A stretch of DNA of 64,000 nucleotides from Rhodovastum sp963714255. Its GTDB lineage: Bacteria; Pseudomonadota; Alphaproteobacteria; Acetobacterales; Acetobacteraceae. Positions 8,437-17,302 of the stretch are shown here, piece by piece. The stretch is from NCBI GenBank assembly GCA_963714255.1, contig CAVQNU010000019.1, forward strand, positions 1-64,000. Reading direction: 5' to 3'. Made by a program: the position numbers and the translations under genes. The number at the start of each line of letters is the position of its first letter. Position 1 is the stretch's first letter. Below the pieces are notes generated by a model, which made no database searches, had not been told where the DNA came from, and saw nothing but the letters and a program-made list of their open reading frames with translations.

Positions 8437-9225
8437 CTAACCCTTGAGACCGGTCATCGCGATCCCGTCGATGAACAGCCGCTGGGCGAACAGAAACAGT
8501 GCCACCAGCGGCACGGTGATCAGCACGGTCGCCGCCATCAGCGCGCCGTAGTCGTCGCCCACCTCGGCGGCGCGGAAAAACAGCAGGCCGAGCGGCGGCG
8601 TCGCCAATTGGGTTTTGGAGATGGTGATCAGCGGCCAATACAGATCGTTCCAGTGCGCCACCACCGAGAACACGGCGAAGGCGCTGGCCGCCGGCCAGGC
8701 GTTCGGCAGCACGATGCGCCAGACGATCGCCGCCTCGCCCAGCCCGTCGATGCGCGCGGCGGCCAGCAGATCGTCCGGCAGCGCCTTGATGAACTGGCGG
8801 AACAGAAAAATGGCGAACACCGACAGCGTAAACGGCAGCACCAGCACGGCGAGCGTGTTGAGCAAGCCCAGCTGGCGGGCAGCCGCATACAGCGGAATGG
8901 AGATGGCGTGGATGGGCACCAGCAGCCCCATCAGCACCAGGCCGAACACCACCTCCCGCCCGCGGAAGCGCAGCTTTGCCAGTGCGTAGGCGCAGGGCAG
9001 CGCGAAGATCAGTTGAAAGCCCAGGATCAGCACGCACACCAGCGCCCCGTTGCCAAGGATGCGCAACATCGGAATGCGGGTGAGCGCGCGGCCGTAGTTC
9101 TGCGCCACCGCCCAGTGCGCCGGCCACAGCGCCAGGCCCGACGAAAATACCTCCGACTGCGGCTTGAACGAGGTCGAAACCATCCACGCATAGGGGAACA
9201 GCAGCACCACCGCACCGGCCAGCAA
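8437..9225 (-). CDS. ugpE: ABC sugar-type permease, second subunit (UgpE-like); 5' end uncertain
   Basis: Binding-protein-dependent permease with about six membrane segments and the EAA loop (DDLLAAARIDGLGEAAIVWRI) that contacts the ATPase. The open frame extends up only to a TGA at 9276-9274. The first usable start in frame is a TTG at 9225, which would cut off the N-terminal cytoplasmic tail. An ATG at 9277 overlaps the upstream permease stop (ATGA), exactly as expected for operon coupling, but it is in a different frame. In-frame sequence from 9273 (RFTAGRILWLALLLAG) looks like genuine N-terminus. A one-base indel between 9277 and about 9250 would explain this; otherwise translation starts at a rare codon. 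Confidence 0.8.
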   Translation of the reverse strand: MLAGAVVLLFPYAWMVSTSFKPQSEVFSSGLALWPAHWAVAQNYGRALTRIPMLRILGNGALVCVLILGFQLIFALPCAYALAKLRFRGREVVFGLVLMGLLVPIHAISIPLYAAARQLGLLNTLAVLVLPFTLSVFAIFLFRQFIKALPDDLLAAARIDGLGEAAIVWRIVLPNAWPAASAFAVFSVVAHWNDLYWPLITISKTQLATPPLGLLFFRAAEVGDDYGALMAATVLITVPLVALFLFAQRLFIDGIAMTGLKG

Positions 9226-9273
9226 CAGCGCCAGCCACAGGATGCGCCCGGCGGTGAACCGGTCCGGCGCGGT

Positions 9274-10176
9274 TCATGTGTAGTGCACCCGCCGCTCCAG
9301 GGCGCGGGTCTGGATCAGCAGCAGCACCAGCAGCACGGCGATGAACACCACCGCCATGGCCGAGGCGGTGCCGACATGCAGATAAACAAACCCCTCCTGA
9401 TAGATCGCCCAGAGCAGCACGTCGGAGCCATGCGCCGGACCGCCTTCGGTCAGCGTCGCCACCGTCTCGAACACTTTCACCGCGTTGATGATCGTGATGG
9501 TAATGACGAACAGCGTGGTCGGCCCCAGCAGCGGCCAGGTGACGGTGCAGAACCGGTCCCACCCCGTTCGCACGCCGTCCATTTCGGCGGCGGCATACAG
9601 GTCGCGCGGAATGGCGGTCAGCCCGGCCAGGAACAGCACCATGTTGAAACCAACCGCCTGCCAGATGCCGATCAGCGCCAGCGCCGGCAGCACATTGTCG
9701 CTCGATCCCAGCCAGTTTACCGAAGGCAGGCCGGCGGCGCGCAGCAGCAGGTTGAGCGGGCCGATGGTGGGATGCATCAGATATTGCCAGACCGTCGCCA
9801 TCGCCACGATCAGCGACACCACCGGCAGGAAATAGGCGGTGCGGAACAGCGGGCGCAGCCGCGTCTCCGCTTCGATCAGCAGCGCCGCCGCCAAGCCCAG
9901 CCCCACCGCGGCGGGCGTTACCATGGCGACGTACAGGGCGGTGTTGCCGAAGGCGCGCAGGAAGTCGCGGTCGGTCAGCAACTCGGCATAGGCGGACCAG
10001 CCGAGAAAATGCACCTCCGGCACGCCGAGCTCGGCATCGGTGAACGACAAAGCCAGCACCGCGGCCGTCGGCGCCACCAGCAGCACCGCCATGAGCACAA
10101 GGGTGGGCGCCGCCAGGCCCCAGGCGGCGCGCGCCTCGCCGTGGTCCGGCGGCACGGCAGGGGCGTCAGGCGGCAT
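9274..10176 (-). CDS. ugpA: ABC sugar-type permease, first subunit (UgpA-like)
   Basis: 300-residue membrane permease of the MalF/UgpA type: about six transmembrane helices and the EAA motif (IPRDLYAAAEMDGVRTGWDRF) in the last cytoplasmic loop. It pairs with the following UgpE-like permease to form the channel. The ATG at 10176 lies inside the last codons of the ATPase gene (which ends at 10166), an overlap typical of translational coupling. The gene ends at 9274 with the ATGA overlap to the presumed original start of the next permease. Confidence 0.88.
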   Translation of the reverse strand: MPPDAPAVPPDHGEARAAWGLAAPTLVLMAVLLVAPTAAVLALSFTDAELGVPEVHFLGWSAYAELLTDRDFLRAFGNTALYVAMVTPAAVGLGLAAALLIEAETRLRPLFRTAYFLPVVSLIVAMATVWQYLMHPTIGPLNLLLRAAGLPSVNWLGSSDNVLPALALIGIWQAVGFNMVLFLAGLTAIPRDLYAAAEMDGVRTGWDRFCTVTWPLLGPTTLFVITITIINAVKVFETVATLTEGGPAHGSDVLLWAIYQEGFVYLHVGTASAMAVVFIAVLLVLLLIQTRALERRVHYT

Positions 10177-11335
10177 CGCACGCCGCACCGGCCGGGGCGT
10201 GCGCCACCCGCGCGCCCAACTCGTCGAACAGCAGCACGGACCCCGCCGCGGCCGAGAGATGCAGGGCGTCGCCGGGCTCGTAAGCGCCGGCCCGGGCCGG
10301 CGGCAGGCGGGCGATGACCGGGTCGGACAAATCCGGCGCCTGCAGGTGCAACAAGGCCTCGGCGCCAAGGAACTCCCGCCGCAGCACCCGCAGTTGCACG
10401 CCGTCGGGCCGCTTCCCGGCGTGCAGGCGCACATCCTCAGGACGGATGCCGAGGCGCAGCGCCGCCCCGTCCGGCGCCGCCACGCCCACGGCGAGCACCT
10501 GATCGCCCCAGGAGGCACGCCCGCCGGCGACCCGCACGGGCAGCAAATTGATGCGCGGGCTGCCGATGAAGCAGGCCACGTCGATATGGGCGGGATCGCG
10601 GTAGATATCGGCCGGGGCGGCCACTTGCAGCAGCCGCCCGCCGAGCATGACCGCCACCCGGTCCGCCATGCTCAGCGCCTCCTCCTGGTCGTGCGTCACA
10701 TACAGCGTGGTGACGCCGGTGCGCCGGTGCAGCTCGACGATCTCGGCGCGCATGTGCACGCGCAGGCTGGCGTCGAGGTTGGACAGCGGCTCGTCCATCA
10801 GGAAGGCCTGCGGGTGGCGCACCAGGGCGCGGCCGAGCGCCACACGCTGGCGCTGCCCGCCCGACATCTGGCCGGGCTTGCGATCCAGCAGCGCGGTGAT
10901 GCGCAGGGTTTCGGCGGCCTGCGCCACCTCGGCCTGAATGCCGGCGCGGATGGCGCGGCTGCCCGGCAGCAGGCGGCCGATCAGCGGCAGACGCGCGGCG
11001 AACCCCAGCCTTCGCATCGCCAGCGGCAGCGCCATGTTCTGCCGCGCGGTGAAATGCGGATAGAGCGCGTAGGACTGAAACACCATGGCGATGTCGCGCT
11101 CGGCCGCGCGGGTGACGGTCACGTCGCGGCCGGCGACCAGCACCTGCCCCCGGTCCGGCCGCTCCAGCCCGGCGGCGATGCGCAGCAGCGTCGACTTGCC
11201 GCAGCCGGACGGGCCGACCAGGGCGATGAATTCGCCACGCGCCGCATGCAACGAGATGTCCGACAGCACCCGCGCGGGGCCGAAACTCTTTGCGATGCCG
11301 ATCAGGCCAAGCTGCGCCGGCTCCATCGCACTCAT
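10166..11335 (-). CDS. ugpC: ABC transporter ATP-binding protein (UgpC/MalK type)
   Basis: 389-residue ATPase energising the permease pair. Walker A is GPSGCGKST, the Q loop is VFQSYALYPH, the signature is a slightly altered MSGGQ, Walker B is AFLMDEP and the switch His is in YVTHDQEEA. A C-terminal TOBE-like regulatory domain follows (LRLGIRPEDVRLH), as in UgpC and MalK. An insertion of about 20 residues (RRLGFAARLPLIGRLLPGSR) lengthens the helical domain compared with MalK. The ATG at 11335 overlaps the upstream phosphoesterase stop by four bases (ATGA). Confidence 0.92.
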   Translation of the reverse strand: MSAMEPAQLGLIGIAKSFGPARVLSDISLHAARGEFIALVGPSGCGKSTLLRIAAGLERPDRGQVLVAGRDVTVTRAAERDIAMVFQSYALYPHFTARQNMALPLAMRRLGFAARLPLIGRLLPGSRAIRAGIQAEVAQAAETLRITALLDRKPGQMSGGQRQRVALGRALVRHPQAFLMDEPLSNLDASLRVHMRAEIVELHRRTGVTTLYVTHDQEEALSMADRVAVMLGGRLLQVAAPADIYRDPAHIDVACFIGSPRINLLPVRVAGGRASWGDQVLAVGVAAPDGAALRLGIRPEDVRLHAGKRPDGVQLRVLRREFLGAEALLHLQAPDLSDPVIARLPPARAGAYEPGDALHLSAAAGSVLLFDELGARVAHAPAGAACDAA

Positions 11336-12192
11336 GCCTGGCCGGCGACCGGGGGCGGATAAATCGTGTGGGCCACCGGGTCGATCGGCAGGTCCGCGAG
11401 CCCGTCCGGACGGACGTACCGGCTCTCGACGCCGGCGGGCGAGAACACATGCTCGATGGCACCGAGCCGGCGAGCGCCGCCAAGGTCCTCCTGCATGTCC
11501 CCTACCACGAAGGCCGCGGATGGCGCCCACAGGTGCTGCGCCGTGCCGATCTGGCGCTGCCGATGGCAGTGCAAATGGCCGCTGGCGATCAGCGTCACCG
11601 CGCGCCCCGCCAGGATATCCAGCATGCGGCGGCGCGGCGCGGGCGGCACCGTCCAGTAGCCGCGGGGGAACTCATCCGCGTTGTCGATGAACAGCGGCTT
11701 GTGCAGGAACAGCGCGATCGGACCGGCGTGCGCGGCGGCCCCGGTCAGCCACGCGAACTGCGCTTCTTCCTCGGCGTGGCCGGTGCCGAGCAGCATGGCG
11801 TTGAGCCCGATCAGCCGCCACCCGGCGGCCTCCACCACCCAGCGGTCCGGCCCGATGCGATCGCGCCAGGCGGCCAGCCGGCGATCGTCCACCGTCTGGT
11901 CAGGCCGCAGGGCGGCGCTGTCGCCCACGTCGTGGTTGCCCGGCACGCTGTGCACCGGCGCGCCGAGGCTGCGGTGCCAGGCGGCAGCGGCGTCGAGATC
12001 GGCGGCGTCAGCCGCGCCGTCCATCGACAAATCGCCGGTGTTGATGATGAGGTCGGCATTCTGCGCCGCCACCCAGGCGCGCATCGCCGCGATGTTGGCG
12101 GCGAAGTGCTGATGGCGGGTCGAGATATGCGTGTCGGAAATCTGGACCACGCGCAGCGAGGCGGATCGGGTGGGGCACATGGGCTTGCACAT
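11332..12192 (-). CDS. Calcineurin-like metallophosphoesterase (CpdA/GpdQ type)
   Basis: 286-residue metallophosphoesterase, first gene of the ABC operon. Metal-binding motifs in order are ISDTHIS (Asp/His), NTGDLSMDG (GD), PGNHDVGD (GNHD), an H in FLHKPLF, and GHLHCHRQ (GHLH). These define class III cyclic-nucleotide or glycerophosphodiester phosphodiesterases. No signal peptide, so cytoplasmic. Its coupling to a ugp-like transporter suggests it hydrolyses the imported phosphodiester; this is inference from context. A second in-frame ATG at 12180 (MCPTRSASLRVVQ) is an equally good start. Confidence 0.85.
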   Translation of the reverse strand: MCKPMCPTRSASLRVVQISDTHISTRHQHFAANIAAMRAWVAAQNADLIINTGDLSMDGAADAADLDAAAAWHRSLGAPVHSVPGNHDVGDSAALRPDQTVDDRRLAAWRDRIGPDRWVVEAAGWRLIGLNAMLLGTGHAEEEAQFAWLTGAAAHAGPIALFLHKPLFIDNADEFPRGYWTVPPAPRRRMLDILAGRAVTLIASGHLHCHRQRQIGTAQHLWAPSAAFVVGDMQEDLGGARRLGAIEHVFSPAGVESRYVRPDGLADLPIDPVAHTIYPPPVAGQA

Positions 12193-12256
12193 AAAGGTGG
12201 CGTGTTACTCGGGCGTGGCGGCGACGTTGCGGTTGCGTGTCAGGCTGGGAGATTAC

Positions 12257-12447
12257 GTGAAGGAAGGAAGGCCAGGGCTCTGCCCTGGACCCGCCAAGGG
12301 GCAGTGGCCCCTTGGAACCCATTACTTTTAAGCATTTGTTTTGAGAGGGGGGTGAGGAGATGAACCGGTTCACCGCCTCACCCCCCTCTCAAGACAAATG
12401 CTTAAGTGGCGGGGTCCAGGGCAGAGCCCTGGCCTTCCTTCCTTCAC
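12257..12447. repeat. Dispersed palindromic element, locus 1 (full length)
   Basis: A nearly perfect inverted repeat: the outer arms GTGAAGGAAGGAAGGCC and GGCCTTCCTTCCTTCAC match exactly. Each arm contains the hairpin CCAGGGCTCTGCCCTGG (or its complement). The inner arms GCATTTGTTTTGAGAGG and CCTCTCAAGACAAATGC pair with one mismatch, and the centre is AACCGGTT at 12363-12370. The right tip contains the stop codon of the mgtC-like gene (12446-12444). Confidence 0.9.
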
Positions 12448-13727
12448 CCAATCCACCCAGCCAGCCAAGCCGCCCCGCCAACGCCCCCCAACGCCAGCAC
12501 CCCGAGCGCCGCCACCGGAGCCAACGCCGCGCGACCGCCGGCAAAGGCCACCGTATACCCCGCCTTGAGCAGGTTGTTGGACGACGTTGCAATGAGAATG
12601 GCGACGATCCCGACGCCCGCCGGCATTTCCCCGGTGGCGTGCTCGGCCAGGCTCAGCACGAACGGATCGATATCCGACACGCCGACGATCCCCGCCAGCA
12701 AGTAAATGCCGGTCGCCCCGTAATGCGTCCGCGCCCAGGCCGAAACCAGCGCAATCAGCACGAACAGGAAGGCGAAAACCAGCGCCGCGCCAAGCTCCAG
12801 CGGATTGGACGATGACCCGGCCGGGCCGGCATGCCCTTCCTGCGCGCGGTTGACCCATTGCCAGACGCCTGCCATCGCCAGCCCGGACGCGGTCAGCGCC
12901 AGCAGCATCGGCGCCAGACCGAGGGCGAGCGGCCAGTTAAAAATCGCGATGATGACCAGCAGCCGCAAATACATCACCGAGGTCGCCAGGATGATGCCGG
13001 CCTGCCCCTGCCGAAGGGTCGGCGGCTCGGCGCGCATGCGGCGTGCCAGCACGACGGTGGTGGCGGTGGAGGAATAGAACCCGCCGAGCAACGCCACCCA
13101 CAGCCCCGCCCCCGCCGGCGCGACATAACGCTGCAACAGATAGCTGGCGTAGGAAACGGTGCAGACGGCGAGCACCGCGAGCCAGACCTGGTGCGGCGTG
13201 ATATCGGTGAGCGTGGTCACCGGCTGGTCCGGCAACAGCGGCAGTATCAGCCCGGTCAGCACCAGGAACTTGCCGGCGGTAAGGATCTCGCCGGATTGGA
13301 TGTGCCGCGCGAACCCGTGCAGCCGGTCCCGCGCGGTCAGCAGCAGCACGCCCGCCACCGTGGCGCCGACGGCAACCCAGGGCGGCTCGACCAGCGCCAC
13401 CGGCCCGATGAGGTAGGCCAGGACATTGCAGATCGGAACCATCAGACCGACATTGGGCCGACCCTCGTCGTCGATCTCGCCGACATGGCGCCAGTAGTAG
13501 CAGGCGAGCCAGAAGCCCAGCACCAGAAGCCCGGCGCTGAGCGGCAGCAACTGGCCGGGGTCCAGCCGGTAGAGCAACGCCCCGACCAGCGCCAGCAGCG
13601 GGAAGGTGCGGACGCCACCGGGCCGCATTTGCTTCGCGCCTGTATAGAAATCCTCGAACGCCAGACCGAAGAAGAATCCCAGCCCCAGCAGCAGCAGAAA
13701 CCGGGCAGCCGGCGTGTCGATGGTCAT
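12444..13727 (-). CDS. MgtC/SapB-family membrane protein with DUF4010 domain
   Basis: 427 residues. The N-terminal third (LLLLGLGFFFGLAFEDFYTG, then RTFPLLALVGALLYRL) carries the MgtC/SapB pattern of small membrane helices. The remainder matches DUF4010, with about ten further hydrophobic segments and the conserved run LLGGFYSSTATTVVLARRM and IATSSNNLLKAGY. Such proteins are inner-membrane and of uncertain role, sometimes linked to magnesium limitation. The ATG at 13727 is the first within the hydrophobic frame. The stop codon lies within the tip of palindromic element 1. It may be cotranscribed with the lipoprotein gene 31 bases upstream. Confidence 0.88.
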   Translation of the reverse strand: MTIDTPAARFLLLLGLGFFFGLAFEDFYTGAKQMRPGGVRTFPLLALVGALLYRLDPGQLLPLSAGLLVLGFWLACYYWRHVGEIDDEGRPNVGLMVPICNVLAYLIGPVALVEPPWVAVGATVAGVLLLTARDRLHGFARHIQSGEILTAGKFLVLTGLILPLLPDQPVTTLTDITPHQVWLAVLAVCTVSYASYLLQRYVAPAGAGLWVALLGGFYSSTATTVVLARRMRAEPPTLRQGQAGIILATSVMYLRLLVIIAIFNWPLALGLAPMLLALTASGLAMAGVWQWVNRAQEGHAGPAGSSSNPLELGAALVFAFLFVLIALVSAWARTHYGATGIYLLAGIVGVSDIDPFVLSLAEHATGEMPAGVGIVAILIATSSNNLLKAGYTVAFAGGRAALAPVAALGVLALGGVGGAAWLAGWIG

Positions 13728-13758
13728 CGCAGCGGCACTCCGCGGATGAACATGGCGA

Positions 13759-14304
13759 TCAGGGCGCTCGCCAGGCCGGAATCTGGCCGCCGTACAGCAC
13801 CCGCACTTGCATCTGGTACTGCGCGATCCGTTCCAGCGGGAACGCACTGCCGCTGCGCAGCGACAACGGCGCGGTGATGCTGCGTTGCTTGTCGCTCGCC
13901 GTCGCCGCCAGGGTCTCCGGCGCGGCGGCCGCGCGCAGCACGCGCAGGCATTCGCGGTGCGGCGCGGTGAACGATGGCATTTCGCCGATCAGCGGCGTCG
14001 ACCACAGACACAGCCCGTCGGTGTCGCTTGCTTCCCAGGCGATGACCATCGCCATGGCGCCGGGCTGCGGGTCGGTGCCGGGCACCAGCCGGGCGTCGCG
14101 CCAGCCGCGGCCTCCCGGGGCGAGATACAGCAAGGTCTGGAACGGCCAGTCCTTGGTGCGGTCGAGCAGCAGGCTGTTGCCGACGACCATCCGCTCCAGC
14201 TCCGCCGCCGGCACCGGCTGATAGGCGGCATACGGATCTTTCGCACAGCCGGCGACACCCAGCAACAGGACGAGGGCCGTCCAGATGCCGCGCCGCATGC
14301 TCAT
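13759..14304 (-). CDS. Predicted lipoprotein, function unknown
   Basis: 181 residues starting MSMRRGIWTALVLLLGVAGCAK: a lipoprotein signal with lipobox GVAGC, so probably anchored at the outer membrane. The mature part has no recognised domain; it is soluble-looking, with an ALPGT/DPQPGAMAMVIAWEA central region and a fairly conserved appearance. The ATG at 14304 overlaps the metW stop codon (ATGA), so it is translationally coupled to metW. Another start at 14298 gives the same signal peptide. Confidence 0.75.
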   Translation of the reverse strand: MSMRRGIWTALVLLLGVAGCAKDPYAAYQPVPAAELERMVVGNSLLLDRTKDWPFQTLLYLAPGGRGWRDARLVPGTDPQPGAMAMVIAWEASDTDGLCLWSTPLIGEMPSFTAPHRECLRVLRAAAAPETLAATASDKQRSITAPLSLRSGSAFPLERIAQYQMQVRVLYGGQIPAWRAP

Positions 14305-14948
14305 GCCTTTCGCAGCAGGAACAGCGCCTGCTCGCCGAACAGGTTGGCCAGTCCCACGAAGCGGCGCCAGGGCGAGCGTTGGCCGGCATCGTCCACCGCC
14401 AGCCATTGCTCGACCCGGTAGCCTTCTTCGCCGCACAGCACGAAGAAATCGCGGATGGTGCAGGGATGGATGTTCGGCGTCTCGTGCCAGGGCCGGCTCC
14501 ATACCGAGGTCATCGGCATGCGCCCGCCCCAGAACAATTGCCAGCGCAACGGCCAGTGGCCGAAATTCGGGAAACTGACGATCGCCCGCTCGCCGATGCG
14601 CAGCATCTGCCGCAACACCTCGCGCGGGCGCTCGACCGCCTGCAACGTGCGCGACAGCACGACATAGTCGAACGCGCTGTCCGGGTACTGCGCCAGGTCG
14701 GTGTCGGCATCGCCGTGCATCACCGGCTGGCCATGCGCGACCGCGCGCGTCACCTCGGCCATGTCGATCTCGATGCCGCGGGCGTCGCAGCCGCGGGTGC
14801 GGTACAGATGATCGATCAGAGTGCCGTCGCCACAGCCGATGTCGAGCACCCGCGAGCCGGGGGCGACCATTTCGGCAATCAAGCGAAAATCCAGCCGCAT
14901 GTTCTTGGCGACATACCGCACGCCGGCGGCGGACATGGGGGCGTTCAT
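14301..14948 (-). CDS. metW: Methionine biosynthesis protein MetW
   Basis: 215-residue SAM-binding-fold protein. Motif I is VLDIGCGDGTLIDHL; the family-typical QAVERPREVLRQMLRIGERAIVSFPNFGHW and the long GGRMPMTSVWSRPWHETPNIH stretch are characteristic of MetW. MetW works with MetX in homoserine acylation for methionine synthesis. In this window metX lies directly upstream on the same strand, but separated from metW by a dispersed palindromic element (14957-15147) rather than being fused or overlapping. The ATG at 14948 is preferred over longer forms that would start inside the repeat. Confidence 0.93.
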   Translation of the reverse strand: MNAPMSAAGVRYVAKNMRLDFRLIAEMVAPGSRVLDIGCGDGTLIDHLYRTRGCDARGIEIDMAEVTRAVAHGQPVMHGDADTDLAQYPDSAFDYVVLSRTLQAVERPREVLRQMLRIGERAIVSFPNFGHWPLRWQLFWGGRMPMTSVWSRPWHETPNIHPCTIRDFFVLCGEEGYRVEQWLAVDDAGQRSPWRRFVGLANLFGEQALFLLRKA

Positions 14949-14956
14949 GGGGCGGC

Positions 14957-15147
14957 GTAAGCAAGGAAGGCCAGGGCTCTGCCCTGGACCCCAGGTACTT
15001 AAGCAGTTGTTTTGAGATGGGGGTGAGGCGCTGAACCGGTTCAACTCCTACCCCCCCTCTCAAGACAAATGCCTAAAAGTAATGGGTTCCAAGGGGCCAC
15101 TGCCCCTTGGCGGGTCCAGGGCAGAGCCCTGGCCTTGCTTGCTTTAC
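14957..15147. repeat. Dispersed palindromic element, locus 2 (full length) between metX and metW
   Basis: Same composite as locus 1: AAGGAAGGCCAGGGCTCTG arm, TTGTTTTGAGA inner arm, centre AACCGGTT at 15034-15041, then the complementary arm ending GGCCTTGCTTGCTTTAC. The left arm is about 25 bases shorter inside because it lacks the CCAAGGGG hairpin found in the right arm. It sits between two genes that normally form one operon. Confidence 0.9.
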
Positions 15148-15153
15148 GTCCCC

Positions 15154-16305
15154 TCACGAAGGCAGCCCCGCATGTTCGGCGCAGCCGGCGAGGAAGCCGG
15201 CCAGGGTGCGATGGAAGTCCGGCTCGTCGAGCAGGAATGCGTCGTGGCCTTTGTCGGACGGAATTTCAACGAAGCTGACATTGGCGGCGGCCCGGTTGAG
15301 GGCGCGGGCGATTGCCCGGCTTTCGGCGGTGGGAAACAGCCAGTCGCTGCTGAAGCTGACCAGGCAGAACCGTGTGCGGGTGCCGGCAAAGGCTTTTGAG
15401 AGGTCGCCATCGTATTCGGCGGCGAGGTCGAAAAGGTCCATGGCACGGGTGATGGTGAGGTAGGAATTGGCGTCGAAGCGGCGCACGAAGGTGCTGCCCT
15501 GGTGTTGCAGGTAGCTTTCCACCTCGAAGATATCGCCGAACAGCGACAGGCCGGTGGTATCGTCCGGCCGGCCGCGCAGGCGGCGGCCGAATTTGCGGGT
15601 GAGCGCCTGTTCGGACAGGTAGGTGATGTGGGCAGCCATGCGTGCCACCGCCAGGCCGCGGGCGGGGATCTTGCCGGTCTCCCAGTAGCGGCCGCCCTGC
15701 CAGTCCGGGTCGGCGAAGATCGCCTGTCGGCCGACTTCATGAAACGCGATGTTCTGGGCGGAGTGGTAGGCGGCGGTGGCGATCGGCACGGCGGCGAACA
15801 CCAACTCCGGATAGGCGGCGGCCCAGTCCAGCGCCTGCATGCCGCCCATCGAGCCGCCGATGACGGCGAACAGGCGGGTGATGCCAAGGTGGCAGACCAG
15901 GCGCTTTTGGGCGTGGACCATGTCGCGGATAGTCACCGGCGGGAAGTCGGTGCCCCAGGGGCCGCCGTCTGCGTCGTCGCGCAGGCTGCGCGGCCCGGTG
16001 GAGCCCATGCAACCGCCGAGCACGTTGGCGCAGATCACGAACAGCCGGTCGGTGTCGACCGGCCGGCCGGGGCCCACCACGGTATCCCACCAGCCCGGCT
16101 TGCCGGTGACCGGATGGGCCTCGGCGACATATTGGTCGCCGGTCAGGGCGTGGCAGACCAGCACGGCGTTGGATCGTTCCGCATTGAGCCGCCCGTAGGT
16201 GCGGTACGCCACCACCAGCCGTTTCAGCATGACCCCGCACTCGAGCGCGAGCCCGTCATCGAAGATGACGTGCTGGTGATCGGGGGGGGGCTGCGCCGAG
16301 TCCAT
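15154..16305 (-). CDS. metX: Homoserine O-acetyltransferase MetX
   Basis: 383-residue alpha/beta-hydrolase-fold acyltransferase that acetylates (or succinylates) homoserine, the first committed step of methionine synthesis. The nucleophile is Ser in GGSMGGMQALDW, the acid Asp is in FSSDWLFP, and His in KGHDAFLLD. Family segments include NAVLVCHALTGD and NVLGGCMGSTGP. Length is standard. A short divergent region (16306-16417) separates it from the chorismate mutase gene. Acyl-donor choice (acetyl or succinyl) cannot be settled by eye. Confidence 0.95.
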   Translation of the reverse strand: MDSAQPPPDHQHVIFDDGLALECGVMLKRLVVAYRTYGRLNAERSNAVLVCHALTGDQYVAEAHPVTGKPGWWDTVVGPGRPVDTDRLFVICANVLGGCMGSTGPRSLRDDADGGPWGTDFPPVTIRDMVHAQKRLVCHLGITRLFAVIGGSMGGMQALDWAAAYPELVFAAVPIATAAYHSAQNIAFHEVGRQAIFADPDWQGGRYWETGKIPARGLAVARMAAHITYLSEQALTRKFGRRLRGRPDDTTGLSLFGDIFEVESYLQHQGSTFVRRFDANSYLTITRAMDLFDLAAEYDGDLSKAFAGTRTRFCLVSFSSDWLFPTAESRAIARALNRAAANVSFVEIPSDKGHDAFLLDEPDFHRTLAGFLAGCAEHAGLPS

Positions 16306-16417
16306 GACGGCAACGCATAGGGCGGCGGCCGGCGGGCTGCAACATCTACGCGGCCCGTCTGCCTATGCAGGCAGCCACGCATCCGCTATTCCAACCGCCT
16401 CCAAACCCACCGCAAGA

Positions 16418-17302
16418 ATGTCCAGCACCGCATTGAGCACCCCTGACCCAACGGATGACCGCGCGGCCACGCTGCTCGGCCTGCGCGCCGAGATCGATCG
16501 CCTGGACGATGCCATCCATGACCTGTTGATGGCGCGGGCGGAGGTGGTGGCGCAGGTGAGCAGCCAGGCCGGCAAGGGCCGGGTGGCGCTGCGTCCGGGC
16601 CGGGAGGCCGGCATCCTGCGCCGCCTGCTGCGTCGCCACCATGGCCCCCTGCCCCGCCGCGCCGTTGTGCGGGTATGGCGGGAGCTGCTGGCGGCGACCA
16701 CCTCGATGCAGGGGCCCTATGCCATCACCGCCTGCGAGGCCGAGGCGGGCAACGGATATGCGCAATGCGCCCGCGAGCATTTCGGCGCGTTAACCCCCTT
16801 GCGCGTCTATCGCAGCCCGGCGCAGGCGATCGCCGAGGTCGGCGCCGGCACGGCCACCGCGGCGGTGCTGCCGCTGCCGGCCGAGGAGGAAGCGCAACCC
16901 TGGTGGACCTCGCTGCTGCACCGGGGGGCCGATCCGCGCATCCATGTGGTGGCGCGGCTGCCGCTATGGGGTCCACGCACCGAGGGGGCGCCGCGGGTGC
17001 AGGCGCTGGTGGTGGCGGCAGTGCCGCCCGACCCGAGCGGCGAGGACCGCTCGCTCATCGCCCTCGAACTCGCGCCCGAGCAGAGCCGGGCGCGCCTGGC
17101 CGCGGCGCTTGGCGCGGCCGGATTCACCCAGGGCCAGACGCTGCTGCGGCGGGACCCGCGGGTGCCGGTGGCGCTCGCGTTGGTCGAGGTGGAAGGTTTC
17201 GTGGCCGGCGACGACCCCAGGCTCGCGGCGCTGACCGATGCGCTGCGTCCGCCGGTGGTTCTGGGCGCCTACGCCGTGCCCGTAGAGGGAGACAACGCAT
17301 GA
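16418..17302 (+). CDS. AroQ chorismate mutase with prephenate-dehydratase-like C-terminal domain
   Basis: 294 residues. The first 100 are an AroQ-type chorismate mutase (LRAEIDRLDDAIHDLLMARAEVV and GREAGILRRLLRRH with the catalytic Arg/Lys pattern). The rest resembles a periplasmic-binding-like prephenate dehydratase fold (FGALTPLRVYRSPAQAIAEV) but lacks an evident dehydratase active-site Thr, so it may be only structural or regulatory. It starts a three-gene plus-strand operon with an aminotransferase and TyrA, giving a route from chorismate towards tyrosine. The ATG at 16418 is chosen because the mutase domain begins soon after. Its TGA overlaps the next gene's ATG. Confidence 0.85.
   Translation: MSSTALSTPDPTDDRAATLLGLRAEIDRLDDAIHDLLMARAEVVAQVSSQAGKGRVALRPGREAGILRRLLRRHHGPLPRRAVVRVWRELLAATTSMQGPYAITACEAEAGNGYAQCAREHFGALTPLRVYRSPAQAIAEVGAGTATAAVLPLPAEEEAQPWWTSLLHRGADPRIHVVARLPLWGPRTEGAPRVQALVVAAVPPDPSGEDRSLIALELAPEQSRARLAAALGAAGFTQGQTLLRRDPRVPVALALVEVEGFVAGDDPRLAALTDALRPPVVLGAYAVPVEGDNA

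Noticed and set aside
6806..10317. Very long plus-strand open frames (544 and 656 codons) opposite the ABC transporter operon
   Set aside because: They are antisense shadows of the ugp-like genes: composition is His/Arg/Gln-rich, without domains, and the minus-strand genes have clear family motifs.
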